From: Dickeya poaceiphila
GTDB lineage: Bacteria > Pseudomonadota > Gammaproteobacteria > Enterobacterales > Enterobacteriaceae
Direction: 5' to 3'
Assembly (NCBI RefSeq): GCF_007858975.2
Contig: NZ_CP042220.2
Span: 1 to 64,000, forward strand
Length of the DNA: 64,000 nt
The stretch's first letter is position 1; every line of letters begins with the position of its first letter. The position numbers and the translations under genes were made by a program. This document shows positions 28,999-39,716 of the stretch, one piece after another. The notes below the pieces were generated by a model. That model saw nothing but the letters and a program-made list of their open reading frames with translations. It was not told where the DNA came from and ran no database searches.

Positions 28999-29110
28999 GG
29001 TGCTACACCTCGCGTGGTTGCGAATGATCGTTACTTGCCCTGGGGTGGGGGATTCTACTTAAGTTTGTGCCGCCGACCAAGTCTGTTGGATCGTCGGGTA
29101 GTTAAAGAAA

Positions 29111-29355
29111 GATCTTTTTTATTTAAAGATCTCTTTATTAGATCTCTTATTAGGATCCTGATGTGTTGTGGATAAGTCGGGATCATAAAAGAAGATCAAT
29201 AGGTTGTTGTCGATCATTAGCTGTGAATGATCGGTGATCCCAGTCTGTATTAGCTGGGATCTGAAAGGGTAATTATGCACAGCACAAAAAAGCATCTGCG
29301 GTTGTTATCTGGATAACTACGGGTTTTACCCGGCATTTCAAGCTATTTATCCACA
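29111..29355. other. oriC: oriC, chromosomal replication origin
   Basis: The 245-base core, the E. coli length, lies between mnmG and mioC. Three AT-rich 13-mers begin with GATC at 29111, 29128 and 29141 (the last, GATCTCTTATTAG, is identical to the E. coli R 13-mer). DnaA boxes are R1 TGTGGATAA (29167-29175), R2 TTATGCACA (29273-29281), R3 TCTGGATAA (29308-29316) and R4 TTATCCACA (29347-29355). An IHF-like site lies at 29194-29206 and the Fis-region sequence TGTGAATGATCGGTGATCC near 29222. About ten GATC Dam/SeqA sites are present. Confidence 0.97.
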
Positions 29356-29376
29356 GACGCTGGTAAAAAAATAATA

Positions 29377-29820
29377 TTATTTGAGTAATTTTATCCATGA
29401 TCCCAGCCAGACCTCAGCCGGATCTTCCGGAATGTCATGCTGGGTAATGTCGATCTTCAGCATATCGCCGATCCGATGTGCCCCCAGCTCCTGTAATAGC
29501 TGATCCAGTTTAACGATCGCACCACAGAAGGTGTCATATTCGCTGCTGCCGATCCCGATCGCACCATAACGAATTGCAGACAAATCAGGCCGTTTCGCTT
29601 GCAGATCGTCATAAAACGGTTGCAGGTTATCTGGCAGATCGCCCGCACCATGGGTAGAGGTGACTACCAGCCACACATTTTCAGGCGAAACCTCATCGAG
29701 TTCCGGGCCATGCAGTAGTGTGGTGGTGAAATCATCCTGTTGCAGCAACGATTCCAGATGTTCGGTAACGTACTCGGCGCTACCAAGCGTGCTGCCGCTG
29801 ATGAGGGTAATGTCTGACAT
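29377..29820 (-). CDS. mioC: Flavodoxin-like protein MioC
   Basis: MioC is a short FMN-binding flavodoxin linked in E. coli to biotin synthase activity. Transcription of mioC enters oriC. The start at 29820 (MSDITLISGSTLGSAEYV) gives 147 residues with the phosphate-binding loop SGSTLGSAE and VTSTHGAGDLPDN. A DnaA box lies upstream. Its stop is about 20 bases from DnaA box R4. Confidence 0.95.
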   Translation of the reverse strand: MSDITLISGSTLGSAEYVTEHLESLLQQDDFTTTLLHGPELDEVSPENVWLVVTSTHGAGDLPDNLQPFYDDLQAKRPDLSAIRYGAIGIGSSEYDTFCGAIVKLDQLLQELGAHRIGDMLKIDITQHDIPEDPAEVWLGSWIKLLK

Positions 29821-29881
29821 GCGTGATCCCGCCCGATTGAATGACGGCACATTGTACGCTGTGATCTTGGTGGGATCTACC

Positions 29882-29890
29882 TGTGGATAA
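29882..29890. promoter_or_regulatory. DnaA box in the mioC promoter region
   Basis: TGTGGATAA is a consensus DnaA box 60-70 bases upstream of the mioC ATG. In E. coli a box at this position lets DnaA repress mioC transcription toward oriC. Confidence 0.8.
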
Positions 29891-29911
29891 TAGGGGGATA
29901 GTAAAAAAGCT

Positions 29912-30376
29912 TCAGGGCACAATAGTGCGCATAATCGGGTTTTGCAGGGAGATCAAGGTTTCAGTGGACTGAATTTCATCAATTGTCTGAATCTTGTTGA
30001 TAAGTACATGTTGCAGTGCGTCGATAGAACGACACATTACCTTGATGAAGATGCTGTAGTGCCCGGTGGTGTAGTAGGCTTCTACCACTTCCTCCAGATT
30101 GTTGAGCTTCTCCAACGCAGACGGATAGTCCTTGGCGCTTTTCAGAATGATGCCGATGAAACAGCAGACGTCATAGCCCAACTGCTTGGGGTTTACGTCC
30201 AGCCGCGTTCCTACAATGATTCCTGCCTGCTTCATCTTTTCCACCCGGACATGGATTGTGCCGGGGCTAACCGTAAACTGTTTGGCCAGTTCGGCGTAAG
30301 GAGCGCGGGCATTCTCCATCAGCGCATTGAGGATACCGCGATCAAGTTCATCCATTGTGTAGGTGTCTGCTGCCAT
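29912..30376 (-). CDS. asnC: Transcriptional regulator AsnC (Lrp/AsnC family)
   Basis: AsnC is the asparagine-responsive regulator. The 154-residue protein has an N-terminal winged helix (LDRGILNALMENARAPYAELAKQ, HTH about 25-50) and a C-terminal RAM ligand-binding domain ending PIMRTIVP. In E. coli it activates the divergent asnA and represses gidA. Here no asnA is adjacent: viaA follows directly upstream. Confident in identity; target genes in this genome are unknown. Confidence 0.95.
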   Translation of the reverse strand: MAADTYTMDELDRGILNALMENARAPYAELAKQFTVSPGTIHVRVEKMKQAGIIVGTRLDVNPKQLGYDVCCFIGIILKSAKDYPSALEKLNNLEEVVEAYYTTGHYSIFIKVMCRSIDALQHVLINKIQTIDEIQSTETLISLQNPIMRTIVP

Positions 30377-30493
30377 AGTGATGCTCCGTAAAGACTGTCT
30401 GAAGCGTTTTACTGATTATTGCCGGATGAATCAACGGCTAAACCGGCAGGTTGTTCAGGGAAGCGATATAAGAAGAGTTGATGGTTTGGATTT

Positions 30494-31969
30494 TCACGCT
30501 CTTTCATGCTGAAAGTGACGCAGCAGGCGGCTTTTAATCCCGGTATCAAAACGCCAGATATGATCGAAAATACGCAGAATGCCAGGCTTGCCATGAGCCG
30601 ACATAGCGACTGCATGGAAACGATGCTGCAACCGGTGCTGGCGGCGTTTGACTTCGCTGACCAGTTCGTCTGGCAAACGCTGGGCGATAAAGTCTGAAAT
30701 AATGACGGCATCGGCATCTTGCCAGGATGCGCTATCCATTTTTTCAAGTAGTGCGGACAAGCAACTACCAAGATCGGTGCCGCCCCGGAAGGTCTGACTG
30801 AGAAAACGAATAGCGTCTTCCAGGCCGTTTTCTGAAGTAAGGTCGTAGCTGACGATACCCGTGGAAAACAGCATAATATAACAGCGACGGTTATCTGCCA
30901 GCGCAATCCGCATCAGTGCCAGACAGAAGGCTTTAGCACAGCGTTCGTTAAATCCCCCCATTGAACCTGACGTATCCACACAAACGATAAACGGCCCGCG
31001 TGGTTGTTGCTCGTTATGCTGATGAGCGACTGGCCGTTCGAGTGTTTTTTCACGCCAGTTCTCCCCTTGCAGCCGGTAAGTCAGTAACCGGTGTTCCGAT
31101 AAACGGCGGTAAAACTCAAACTCCAGCTCACTGATGCCGATGGTAGAAAGCTCTGTAGGCAGCAACCGCAGAATATCGTCACTTTGATGAATGCCGCTGA
31201 CCTGTTCCGGCGCAAACGCAGGTTCGCGTACCATGATCTGAAACGCTTCCTTGGGCGCATCATGACTGATTACCGATTTGGTCTCACGACTGCGGCCCAA
31301 ACGTTCTGCCAGGTGCTGCAATTCCGGCTGTTTTTGTAAAAAAGCGCCCGTTTCCAGTAACGCGTGGAGCGGTTGTTTCATCCGTTTGCTGGCACTGAGA
31401 TCCCACAGCCTTCCCGCGGCGGTATCGTTATCGGCCAGAATGGGTTCAAGCGCGCCGCTTATTGTCAGGCGCTTTTGGATCTCGTCCAGCAACTGTTCCC
31501 GCTCTTGTTCCATGATTTGCTGATGCAGATTCATAGTCTGTAACGTCAGGCTGAAGCGCCAGCGCTGCATAAACAAGCTATATTGGCTGCTGCTGATACG
31601 ATGCTCTGACGAATATGATGATGGATGGAGCAGTTTTTCCGCCTGGCTTAGAAAAGGCGAATCCACATTATGCAGGGTGGACATAATCTCTGGCAGGCTG
31701 GACTGAAACGTGTTATCGCTGACCAACTGGGTCTGCTGATAGCAAGTGAACTCTTTTTCCAGCTCAGGAGGAGCCTGGGTATTGCGCAGCCGTTGCCGAA
31801 GGTTTTCTTTCCACTCTGGTAAATCGCGCATAATGGCGTTTTTCAGGCGCGGGTATTTGTCGAAGAACATCACCAACTGAGGCGCCGCCATGAGGGTAAC
31901 AACCACATCATCCAGCAGCTCGTTTTCGTCGATAGACAACAGCATTTCCAGGGATTCCAGCGTCAGCAT
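30494..31969 (-). CDS. viaA: ATPase regulatory protein ViaA (VWA domain)
   Basis: ViaA partners the MoxR ATPase RavA and stimulates its activity; the pair has been linked to respiratory complexes and aminoglycoside sensitivity. The 491-residue protein has a helical N-terminal region and a C-terminal von Willebrand A domain with the MIDAS motif DTSGSMGG. It follows ravA by five bases. Confidence 0.95.
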   Translation of the reverse strand: MLTLESLEMLLSIDENELLDDVVVTLMAAPQLVMFFDKYPRLKNAIMRDLPEWKENLRQRLRNTQAPPELEKEFTCYQQTQLVSDNTFQSSLPEIMSTLHNVDSPFLSQAEKLLHPSSYSSEHRISSSQYSLFMQRWRFSLTLQTMNLHQQIMEQEREQLLDEIQKRLTISGALEPILADNDTAAGRLWDLSASKRMKQPLHALLETGAFLQKQPELQHLAERLGRSRETKSVISHDAPKEAFQIMVREPAFAPEQVSGIHQSDDILRLLPTELSTIGISELEFEFYRRLSEHRLLTYRLQGENWREKTLERPVAHQHNEQQPRGPFIVCVDTSGSMGGFNERCAKAFCLALMRIALADNRRCYIMLFSTGIVSYDLTSENGLEDAIRFLSQTFRGGTDLGSCLSALLEKMDSASWQDADAVIISDFIAQRLPDELVSEVKRRQHRLQHRFHAVAMSAHGKPGILRIFDHIWRFDTGIKSRLLRHFQHERA

Positions 31970-31974
31970 GATCG

Positions 31975-33471
31975 TTACTCCCGTTGTGACTGTTCTATTT
32001 GTTCATCGACTTGCTGTAGGCTTTCTTCAATCCTGGCGAGCCATTCTTTGGGCACAAACAAACAAGGCTGGTGGCGCTCAAACAGTCTACGTTGTTCACG
32101 TAACTGAATTTTTAGCGTTTCATATTCTTTAAGTATCTCTTCCGGTAATTCGCCTTTTATGACGCCGGGCAGAGATAATACCGTGCTTTGCAAGCTGATA
32201 TCGCGGATGAGCAGGTTCTGGCGCTCATCCACTTCCATATCCAGATGTTGACTAAAGCCGACGCCGTTGAGTTTGCCGCGTATTTCGCCGCCTTTTTGCA
32301 GCCAGCCTGCCAGTGCTTCGCGTTCGAGCACCACGTGTGTCACGGTGTAATCGTTAAGCAGCAATGGTTTTTGCAGTATTAGCGTTATTTCGGCAGTGGC
32401 TGGACTTTCAGGCAGTGTGTAATGCGGTTTTCGACCGAAAAACGTAACCTGACGTTCGACTTTGAAAGCCTGTTGCTCACTCTGTTGTTGCTGGTATTGC
32501 TGGCGTTTCACATTCAATTGCTGCAACCGGAATAAGAGCGTGCGTTGTTGATAGGCTTGTTCGCTCATCAACTGCTGTAATTGCTGCTCAACCAGGTCAT
32601 GAGAGGCAAGGTCATGCCACAAGCAGTCCTTAAGTAGGATCAGATCAACTGGGGTAATCGCTTCTCGTCCGCTGAAAAAGGCGCTGGCTTGTAACAGGCG
32701 GATGGATTTTTTCCAGCGGCGATCAGAAACGTATAACGAGCCTTCATGTGTATCCAGGCGCTGGCGCAACTGATAAATCAGCTCGAAGCAATTTTCCGGT
32801 AGCGGTATGTGATCGATTTGAGACTGCCACTGTTGGTATTCTTCGTCGCTGACGCTTAATGCCGGGCTTATCAGGTTGTCCTGCTCAGCAGGAGACGCAG
32901 TGAGCATGGCGCGGAAATTGTGCTTATCCTGCACCCGGTCGAGCCACAAGCGAATCAGCATACGATCATACAACGCTTCCAGACTGCTATCGGCTTCCGG
33001 CAGTTCGTTGGAAGCGGTGACTAGCAGTCGCATCGGGATAGGTTCTTCGCTGTTGCCGTTGCGAAAACGCCGCTCATTGATGGCTGTCAGCAGAGTATTG
33101 AGGATAGCTGGACCGGCTTTCCAGATCTCATCGAGAAATACAATTTCAGCTTCCGGTAGGTAGCCAGTCGTCAGGCGCTGGTAACGACCTTCGTCTTTCA
33201 GCGCCTGAATAGATAGTGGACCAAAGACCTCTTCCGGCGTTGAAAAGCGGGTCATCAGGTATTCAAAAGCGCGCGCATGTCTGAACGCGTATTTCAGACG
33301 GCGAGCAATCAGACTCTTGGCGATTCCCGGTGGGCCTAGCAAGAAAACGCTCTCACCGCTGAGCGCCGCCAGCAGGCAGAGTCGGATGGCATGTTGCCGT
33401 TCATAAAGACCGTGTTCGAGAGCATGGCTCAGGCGAGAGATACGGTCTGCCAGCGCTGTGGGTTGTATCAT
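31975..33471 (-). CDS. ravA: MoxR-family AAA+ ATPase RavA
   Basis: RavA is a hexameric AAA+ ATPase that, in E. coli, binds the lysine decarboxylase LdcI and ViaA. The 498 residues (E. coli 498) contain Walker A GPPGIAKS, Walker [14 protein letters not shown], and a C-terminal triple-helix/LARA region. It is first of the ravA-viaA operon and divergent from kup, with a 279-base gap. Confidence 0.96.
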   Translation of the reverse strand: MIQPTALADRISRLSHALEHGLYERQHAIRLCLLAALSGESVFLLGPPGIAKSLIARRLKYAFRHARAFEYLMTRFSTPEEVFGPLSIQALKDEGRYQRLTTGYLPEAEIVFLDEIWKAGPAILNTLLTAINERRFRNGNSEEPIPMRLLVTASNELPEADSSLEALYDRMLIRLWLDRVQDKHNFRAMLTASPAEQDNLISPALSVSDEEYQQWQSQIDHIPLPENCFELIYQLRQRLDTHEGSLYVSDRRWKKSIRLLQASAFFSGREAITPVDLILLKDCLWHDLASHDLVEQQLQQLMSEQAYQQRTLLFRLQQLNVKRQQYQQQQSEQQAFKVERQVTFFGRKPHYTLPESPATAEITLILQKPLLLNDYTVTHVVLEREALAGWLQKGGEIRGKLNGVGFSQHLDMEVDERQNLLIRDISLQSTVLSLPGVIKGELPEEILKEYETLKIQLREQRRLFERHQPCLFVPKEWLARIEESLQQVDEQIEQSQRE

Positions 33472-33750
33472 AATAAGTCCGTCGTTGCTGTAAATCGCCG
33501 TCGTCGGGAAGTGTGCAAAAGCTAAGTGTGTAAAAACTCCGGGAAGATTACGTTTTCTTGATTAGCTATACATTAATTATTTTCACCACTATTGGTGTCA
33601 ACCAACATAAGACACCTGCACTAAATCAGAATGAAGGTAGTATTAAAAAATGGGCTTTTAACGTGATTTGTGCATACTGTGCGTTTTAGGGCTACTCCAA
33701 CCAGAATAAGGCCCGATTTGTTAATGAATTGATAACAGAAGACAAGGTTT

Positions 33751-35619
33751 ATGAATTCAGAACATAAACGTTCACTTCCAGCGGTTACGCTGGCTGCCAT
33801 CGGGGTGGTGTATGGCGACATTGGCACCAGCCCGCTTTATACACTCAGGGAGTGTCTTTCCGGACAATTTGGCTTTGGGGTTGAACCCGATTCCGTCTTT
33901 GGCTTTCTCTCCCTGATATTCTGGCTGCTGGTGCTGGTCGTGTCTCTTAAGTATCTGAGCTATGTCATGCGCGCTGATAACGCCGGTGAAGGTGGTATCC
34001 TGACGTTGATGTCACTGGCTGGTCGTAACACCACCGATAGGGTTACCGCCCTGGTGGTGATAATGGGATTAATCGGCGGCAGCTTCTTCTATGGTGAAGT
34101 GGTGATCACCCCGGCGATTTCAGTGATGTCGGCGATTGAAGGGCTGGATATTATCGCACCATCGCTGGATACCTACATTGTCCCCATCTCAATTGTGGTA
34201 CTGACACTGCTATTCATGATTCAGAAGCATGGTACCGGTCGGGTTGGTAGCCTGTTTGCGCCTATTATGATGTTATGGTTTTTATCGCTTGGCGTGCTGG
34301 GCGCTCGTAGCATTATTGCCAATCCTGAGGTGCTGCAGGCGATGAATCCCAAATGGGCCATTAACTTCTTCATGCAGTACAAAGCGGTGTCTTTCTTTGC
34401 GCTGGGTGCAGTGGTGCTGGCAATCACTGGGGTGGAAGCGCTGTATGCCGACATGGGGCATTTTGGCAAACTGCCTATTCGTATCGCTTGGTTTTCTGCG
34501 GTGTTGCCGTCGCTGGTGCTCAATTACTTCGGTCAGGGAGCATTGCTGCTCAAAGATCCGGAAGCGATTAAAAACCCATTCTTCCTGCTGGCGCCGGATT
34601 GGGCGCTGATTCCACTGCTGGTGTTGGCTACGCTTGCCACTATCATCGCGTCTCAAGCGGTGATTTCCGGCGTATTTTCACTGACCCGTCAGGCGGTGCG
34701 TTTGGGGTACTTGCCGCCAATGCGTATCGTGCATACCTCAGATATGGAGTCCGGGCAGATTTATATTCCGGTGATTAACTGGTTGTTGTATGTGGCGGTA
34801 GTTATCGTCATTGTCAGCTTTGAGCATTCCAGTAATTTGGCCGCCGCTTACGGTATTGCGGTAACCGGGACTATGGTGCTTACCAGCATTTTGTCTTGTA
34901 CGGTGGCATTGAAAAACTGGCACTGGTATCGCTATCTGGTCTGGTTGCTGCTGGTCGCGTTGCTTGCTATCGATTTGCCGATGTTCCTGGCCAACGTGGT
35001 GAAGATTATTTCCGGCGGCTGGTTGCCGCTGGCGCTGGGGATGGTGATGTTCACCATCATGACTACCTGGAAGAGCGAGCGTTTCCGGCTGTTGCGGCGT
35101 ATCCACGAGCATGGTAATTCGCTGGATGCGATGATCACTTCACTGGAGAAGAATCCTCCGGTGCGTGTGACAGGTACGGCAGTCTATCTTTCGCGTGCTA
35201 CCCATGTGATTCCATTTGCGTTGCTACATAATCTCAAGCACAACAAAGTATTACATGAACGAGTAGTACTGCTGACCATGAGAACGGAAGACGCGCCTTA
35301 TGTACATAACGCCCGGCGCGTTTCAGTGGAGCAGCTTTCTCCGACTTTCTGGCGCGTTGTCGCCAGTTATGGCTGGCGCGAAACACCTAATGTGGAAGAG
35401 GTATTTCACCGGTGCTGGCAAGACGGGCTGACCTGCCAGATGATGGAAACCACGTTCTTCCTGTCTAACGAATCGCTGATGATGGGCAATCGTGCCTGGT
35501 ATCTGCGTATTCGCGGCAAATTGTTCATGATGCTGAGCCGCAATGCGCTGCGTGCGGCAGACCAATTCGAAATTCCACCAAACCGATTGATCGAACTGGG
35601 TATTCAGGTAGAAATCTGA
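33751..35619 (+). CDS. kup: Low-affinity potassium transporter Kup
   Basis: Kup (TrkD) takes up K+ with protons and is most active at low pH. The 622-residue protein, the E. coli length, has about 12 membrane helices with the family motif [17 protein letters not shown] at the first helix. A soluble C-terminal domain of about 180 residues follows. The gene stands alone between ravA and the rbs operon, with its own terminator. Confidence 0.98.
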   Translation: MNSEHKRSLPAVTLAAIGVVYGDIGTSPLYTLRECLSGQFGFGVEPDSVFGFLSLIFWLLVLVVSLKYLSYVMRADNAGEGGILTLMSLAGRNTTDRVTALVVIMGLIGGSFFYGEVVITPAISVMSAIEGLDIIAPSLDTYIVPISIVVLTLLFMIQKHGTGRVGSLFAPIMMLWFLSLGVLGARSIIANPEVLQAMNPKWAINFFMQYKAVSFFALGAVVLAITGVEALYADMGHFGKLPIRIAWFSAVLPSLVLNYFGQGALLLKDPEAIKNPFFLLAPDWALIPLLVLATLATIIASQAVISGVFSLTRQAVRLGYLPPMRIVHTSDMESGQIYIPVINWLLYVAVVIVIVSFEHSSNLAAAYGIAVTGTMVLTSILSCTVALKNWHWYRYLVWLLLVALLAIDLPMFLANVVKIISGGWLPLALGMVMFTIMTTWKSERFRLLRRIHEHGNSLDAMITSLEKNPPVRVTGTAVYLSRATHVIPFALLHNLKHNKVLHERVVLLTMRTEDAPYVHNARRVSVEQLSPTFWRVVASYGWRETPNVEEVFHRCWQDGLTCQMMETTFFLSNESLMMGNRAWYLRIRGKLFMMLSRNALRAADQFEIPPNRLIELGIQVEI

Positions 35620-35642
35620 CGCCTGATGTTAACGAAGATTAC

Positions 35643-35677
35643 GCGGGTGAGATTGTGCAGGAACTCACCCGCTTTTT
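35643..35677 (+). terminator. kup terminator
   Basis: Stem GCGGGTGAG / CTCACCCGC followed by TTTTT, 23 bases past the kup stop codon. Confidence 0.9.
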
Positions 35678-35705
35678 GCTTATCACCTAAGTGTTATCAT
35701 TTCAA

Positions 35706-35717
35706 CGAAACGTTTCG
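35706..35717. promoter_or_regulatory. Upstream RbsR-type palindrome
   Basis: CGAAACGTTTCG is a perfect 12-bp palindrome matching the core of the RbsR operator. It is centred 80 bases upstream of the second copy and overlaps a CRP-like half-site. Confidence 0.6.
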
Positions 35718-35729
35718 ATAATGATCACA
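35714..35729. promoter_or_regulatory. Putative CRP site of the rbs promoter
   Basis: The right half-site TCACA (35725-35729) is perfect; the left half, TTCGA, matches three of five positions. The rbs operon is catabolite-controlled in E. coli. A likely -10, TATTAT, is at 35775-35780. Confidence 0.45.
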
Positions 35730-35783
35730 TTTTCATAAGATAGTCGTTGCCTTCTCTGGTTCTTTTTCTACACTTATTATACA

Positions 35784-35799
35784 AGCGAAACGTTTCGCT
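35784..35799. promoter_or_regulatory. RbsR operator of the ribose operon
   Basis: AGCGAAACGTTTCGCT, a perfect 16-bp palindrome matching the E. coli RbsR operator, sits between the -10 and the rbsD start codon, where a bound repressor would block transcription. Confidence 0.88.
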
Positions 35800-35815
35800 C
35801 TCAGGGTAAATAAAA

Positions 35816-36235
35816 ATGAAAAAAGGCGTGTTACTTAATTCCGATATCTCATCGGTGATTTCCCAATTGGGACATACCGATCAGATTGTGATTGCGGATG
35901 CCGGTTTGCCGATTCCGGAAACCACAACCCGTATCGATTTAGCCTTGACCCATAATGTGCCTGGCTTTTTGCAGGTGCTGGATGTGGTGACGGCGGAAAT
36001 GCAGGTTGAAGCCGCGATCCTGGCTCAGGAAATTATTGAAAAAAATACGCTACTCCATGACGCATTACTGAAACAATTAGCACAACTTGAACAACACCAG
36101 GGAAATACCATTTCACTGCATTACGTCAGCCACGAAGATTTCAAAAAGCAAAGTGGCAGGAGCCGGGCCATTATTCGTACTGGAGAATGCTCTCCCTATG
36201 CGAATGTGATCCTCTGTGCTGGCGTCACCTTCTGA
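35816..36235 (+). CDS. rbsD: D-ribose pyranase
   Basis: RbsD interconverts pyranose and furanose ribose so that RbsK can phosphorylate it. The 139-residue product begins [22 protein letters not shown] and includes the active-site His region near residue 20. It is the first gene of rbsDACBKR. Confidence 0.97.
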   Translation: MKKGVLLNSDISSVISQLGHTDQIVIADAGLPIPETTTRIDLALTHNVPGFLQVLDVVTAEMQVEAAILAQEIIEKNTLLHDALLKQLAQLEQHQGNTISLHYVSHEDFKKQSGRSRAIIRTGECSPYANVILCAGVTF

Positions 36236-36242
36236 GGTAGCG

Positions 36243-37748
36243 ATGCAACCTTTACTGCAATTGCAAGGCATCACTAAAACCTTTCCCGGCGTTAAGGCAC
36301 TGTCTGGTGCGGTATTAAATGTTTATCCGGGCAAGGTGATGGCGTTGGTGGGAGAAAACGGCGCCGGCAAATCCACCATGATGAAGGTACTGACGGGGAT
36401 TTATCGCAAAGATGCCGGCAGTATCCATTTTTTGGGTAAAGAGGTGGATTTCAGCGGCCCAAAAGCTTCTCAGGAAGCGGGAATCGGCATCATCCATCAG
36501 GAACTTAACCTGATTCCTCAACTGACTATTGCGGAAAATATTTTTCTTGGCCGCGAATTTACCAACCGTTTAGGACGTATCGACTGGAAACGGATGTATG
36601 CCGAGGCGGATAAACTACTCAAGCGGTTGAACCTTCGTTATGACAGCCGCCGTCTGGTAGGGGAATTGTCGATTGGCGATCAGCAGATGGTTGAAATCGC
36701 CAAGGTACTCAGTTTTGAATCCAGGGTCATCATTATGGATGAACCCACTGATGCATTGACGGATACCGAAACTGCATCATTGTTTAACGTTATTAAAGAA
36801 TTGCAGTCTCAGGGCTGCGGTATTGTCTATATTTCCCACCGACTGAAAGAAATTTTTGAAATTTGCGATGATGTGACGGTTTTCCGTGACGGCCAGTTCA
36901 TCGGTGAACGCCCGGTAAGTGAATTACAGGAAGATTCGCTGATTGAAATGATGGTAGGACGCAAGCTGGAAGATCAGTATCCCCGTCTTAATCAAGCGCC
37001 CGGTGAAGTACGTTTGCAAGTCAGCGAACTGTCCGGGCCGGGGGTGGAAAACGTCAGTTTCACCTTGCGTAAGGGCGAGATTCTTGGAGTCGCTGGGTTA
37101 ATGGGCGCTGGCCGCACTGAATTGATGAAAGTGCTTTATGGCGCATTACCTCGTACCCACGGCAGCGTGAGTCTGGACGGTAACGATGTGATGACTCGCA
37201 GTCCGCAAGATGGGCTTGCCAGTGGGATTGTCTATATCTCCGAAGACCGTAAGCGAGACGGGCTGGTACTCGGCATGTCGGTGAAGGAAAACATGTCCCT
37301 GACCGCACTGCGCTATTTCAGCAACGCTGCGGGGTCGTTGCGGCACAGCGATGAACAACAGGCGGTGAGTGACTTCATCCGCATGTTCAATGTTCGCACG
37401 CCATCTATGTCCCAGCCGATTGGGTTGTTATCTGGTGGTAATCAGCAGAAAGTGGCAATCGCCCGCGGGTTGATGACACGTCCCAAGGTGCTGATTCTGG
37501 ATGAGCCGACCCGCGGTGTGGATGTGGGTGCCAAAAAAGAAATCTATCAGTTAATTAACCAGTTCAAGCAGGAAGGATTAAGCATCATTCTGGTGTCGTC
37601 GGAAATGCCTGAAGTGCTTGGGATGAGCGATCGTATCATCGTGATGCACGAAGGACGCCTAAGCGGCGAGTTCCCGATTGAACAGGCTACACAGGAAATA
37701 CTGATGGCTGCGGCCATTGGTAAGCAATACGGCGTAAAGCAGGAGTAA
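36243..37748 (+). CDS. rbsA: Ribose ABC transporter ATP-binding protein
   Basis: RbsA energises ribose import through RbsC. Start ATG 36243 gives 501 residues, as in E. coli, beginning [22 protein letters not shown]. There are two ABC domains. The first has Walker [10 protein letters not shown] and signature LSIGDQQ. The second has the altered P-loop-like GLMGAGRTE and signature LSGGNQQK, typical of sugar importers. It is eight bases after rbsD. Confidence 0.98.
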   Translation: MQPLLQLQGITKTFPGVKALSGAVLNVYPGKVMALVGENGAGKSTMMKVLTGIYRKDAGSIHFLGKEVDFSGPKASQEAGIGIIHQELNLIPQLTIAENIFLGREFTNRLGRIDWKRMYAEADKLLKRLNLRYDSRRLVGELSIGDQQMVEIAKVLSFESRVIIMDEPTDALTDTETASLFNVIKELQSQGCGIVYISHRLKEIFEICDDVTVFRDGQFIGERPVSELQEDSLIEMMVGRKLEDQYPRLNQAPGEVRLQVSELSGPGVENVSFTLRKGEILGVAGLMGAGRTELMKVLYGALPRTHGSVSLDGNDVMTRSPQDGLASGIVYISEDRKRDGLVLGMSVKENMSLTALRYFSNAAGSLRHSDEQQAVSDFIRMFNVRTPSMSQPIGLLSGGNQQKVAIARGLMTRPKVLILDEPTRGVDVGAKKEIYQLINQFKQEGLSIILVSSEMPEVLGMSDRIIVMHEGRLSGEFPIEQATQEILMAAAIGKQYGVKQE

Positions 37749-37755
37749 ATCAGAC

Positions 37756-38724
37756 ATGAGTTCTCAAACTATCACAGCAAAGCGCTGGTTCAGCAAAGAG
37801 TGGCTGATGGAGCAAAAATCATTGATCGCCCTGCTGATTCTTATCGCTGTGGTGTCTTCAATGAGTCCCAACTTTTTTACCCTGAATAACCTGTTCAATA
37901 TCCTGCAACAGACTTCGGTGAACGCCATCATGGCGGTGGGAATGACGCTGGTGATCCTCACCTCCGGTATCGATTTGTCGGTAGGGTCATTGCTGGCGCT
38001 GACCGGTGCCATAGCGGCTTCCATCGTCGGGTTGGAGATCAATGCGCTGGTGGCAGTCTTCGCCTCGCTGGCACTGGGTGCGGCTATTGGAGCCGGTACC
38101 GGCATTGTGATTGCCAAAGGGCGGGTGCAAGCGTTTATTGCTACGCTGGTGATGATGCTGCTGCTACGCGGCGTGACCATGGTGTATACCAACGGTAGCC
38201 CGATCAATACCGGTTTTTCCGATGCGGCGGATGCGTTAGGGTGGTTTGGCATTGGGCGCCCTCTGGGCATCCCTACGCCAATCTGGATCATGGCGGTGGT
38301 ATTTCTGGCAACCTGGTACATGCTGCACCATACCCGCATTGGTCGCTACATCTATGCGCTGGGAGGCAATGAAGCGGCAACTCGTCTTTCCGGTATCAAC
38401 GTTGATCGAGTGAAAGTGGTGGTTTATTCGTTGTGTGGTTTGTTGTCGGCATTGGCGGGAATTATCGAAGTGGCTCGCCTGTCCTCAGCACAACCCACGG
38501 CAGGGACAGGTTATGAGCTGGATGCCATTGCGGCGGTGGTGCTGGGTGGCACAAGTTTGTCAGGTGGTAAAGGACGCGTGGTGGGAACATTAATCGGCGC
38601 CTTGATTTTGGGGTTTCTGAATAATGGGCTTAACCTATTAGGTGTTTCTTCTTACTACCAGATGATCGTCAAGGCAGTGGTTATTTTGTTGGCGGTTTTG
38701 GTAGAGAACAAAGGCAGTAAATAA
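37756..38724 (+). CDS. rbsC: Ribose ABC transporter permease
   Basis: RbsC is the membrane channel of the ribose importer. It has 322 residues, 8-10 membrane helices, and the conserved segment TSGIDLSVGSLLALTGA. It is seven bases after rbsA and is followed by rbsB. Confidence 0.97.
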   Translation: MSSQTITAKRWFSKEWLMEQKSLIALLILIAVVSSMSPNFFTLNNLFNILQQTSVNAIMAVGMTLVILTSGIDLSVGSLLALTGAIAASIVGLEINALVAVFASLALGAAIGAGTGIVIAKGRVQAFIATLVMMLLLRGVTMVYTNGSPINTGFSDAADALGWFGIGRPLGIPTPIWIMAVVFLATWYMLHHTRIGRYIYALGGNEAATRLSGINVDRVKVVVYSLCGLLSALAGIIEVARLSSAQPTAGTGYELDAIAAVVLGGTSLSGGKGRVVGTLIGALILGFLNNGLNLLGVSSYYQMIVKAVVILLAVLVENKGSK

Positions 38725-38750
38725 CTTTTCATTCACACAGGAATTGAAAT

Positions 38751-39641
38751 ATGAATTTGAAGAAGATTGCTACTCTGGTTTCCGCTGTCGCGTTGAGTGC
38801 CACTGTCAGTGCCAATGCGATGGCGAAGGATACCATTGCTCTTGTTGTTTCCACGCTGAATAACCCGTTCTTTGTGTCGCTCAAAGATGGCGCGCAGAAA
38901 GAAGCGAACAAACTGGGCTATGACCTGGTCGTGCTTGATTCCCAGAACAACCCAGCTAAAGAACTTTCTAATGTGCAGGATCTGACGGTTCGCGGTACCA
39001 AGCTGCTGTTGATCAACCCGGCTGACTCCAACGCGGTAGGCAATGCGGTGAAACTGGCTAATCAGGCTAAAATTCCGGTTATCACTCTGGACCGTGTTGC
39101 TGCCAGCGGCGAAGTCGTTAGCCATGTCGCATCCGACAACGCCTTCGGCGGTAAGGTTGCTGGCGACTTCATCGCTAAAAAGCTGGGTGAAGGCGCTAAA
39201 GTGATCCAACTGGAAGGTCTGGCGGGTACGTCTGCCGCCCGTGAGCGTGGCGCCGGTTTCATGAAGTCTGCCGAGAAAAATAAATTTAACATGCTGGCGA
39301 GCCAGCCTGCTGATTTTGACCGTACTAAAGGTCTGAATGTGATGCAGAACCTGCTGACTGCTCATGCTGACGTCAAAGCGGTATTCGCTCAAAACGACGA
39401 AATGGCGCTGGGTGCTCTGCGTGCCCTGCAGACAGCCGGTCGTGACGATGTCCTTGTGGTTGGATTTGACGGCACTGCTGACGGCGTGAAAGCGGTAGAA
39501 AGCGGCAAAATGGCGGCTACTGTGGCCCAGCGTCCTGAACAGATCGGTATTATCGGCGTTGAAACCGCTGACAAGGTTCTGAAAGGCGAAAAAGTACAGC
39601 CTGTCATCCCTGTTGACCTGAAACTGGTTACCAAACAATAA
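38751..39641 (+). CDS. rbsB: Periplasmic ribose-binding protein
   Basis: RbsB delivers ribose to RbsAC and, in E. coli, to the chemoreceptor Trg. The 296-residue precursor has a signal peptide ending near ANAMA (about residue 25). The mature type I periplasmic-binding fold follows ([24 protein letters not shown]). Confidence 0.98.
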   Translation: MNLKKIATLVSAVALSATVSANAMAKDTIALVVSTLNNPFFVSLKDGAQKEANKLGYDLVVLDSQNNPAKELSNVQDLTVRGTKLLLINPADSNAVGNAVKLANQAKIPVITLDRVAASGEVVSHVASDNAFGGKVAGDFIAKKLGEGAKVIQLEGLAGTSAARERGAGFMKSAEKNKFNMLASQPADFDRTKGLNVMQNLLTAHADVKAVFAQNDEMALGALRALQTAGRDDVLVVGFDGTADGVKAVESGKMAATVAQRPEQIGIIGVETADKVLKGEKVQPVIPVDLKLVTKQ

Positions 39642-39665
39642 CATCATCAAAGCGTAATACCGCAC

Positions 39666-39679
39666 GCGCAGTACTGCGC
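39666..39679 (+). other. Palindromic hairpin in the rbsB-rbsK gap
   Basis: GCGCAGTACTGCGC is a perfect palindrome; an overlapping alternative pairs CGCGC with GCGCG near 39700. Such 3' hairpins after a binding-protein gene commonly keep its mRNA level above that of the next gene; that role here is inference. Confidence 0.5.
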
Positions 39680-39716
39680 CATCCATCAGGGTGGCGCGTA
39701 ATTAACATCGGGGTTC

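Noticed and set aside
30409..30906. A 165-codon leftward ORF beside asnC, considered as a remnant of asnA
   Set aside because: It overlaps viaA in another frame and shows no asparagine synthetase motifs.
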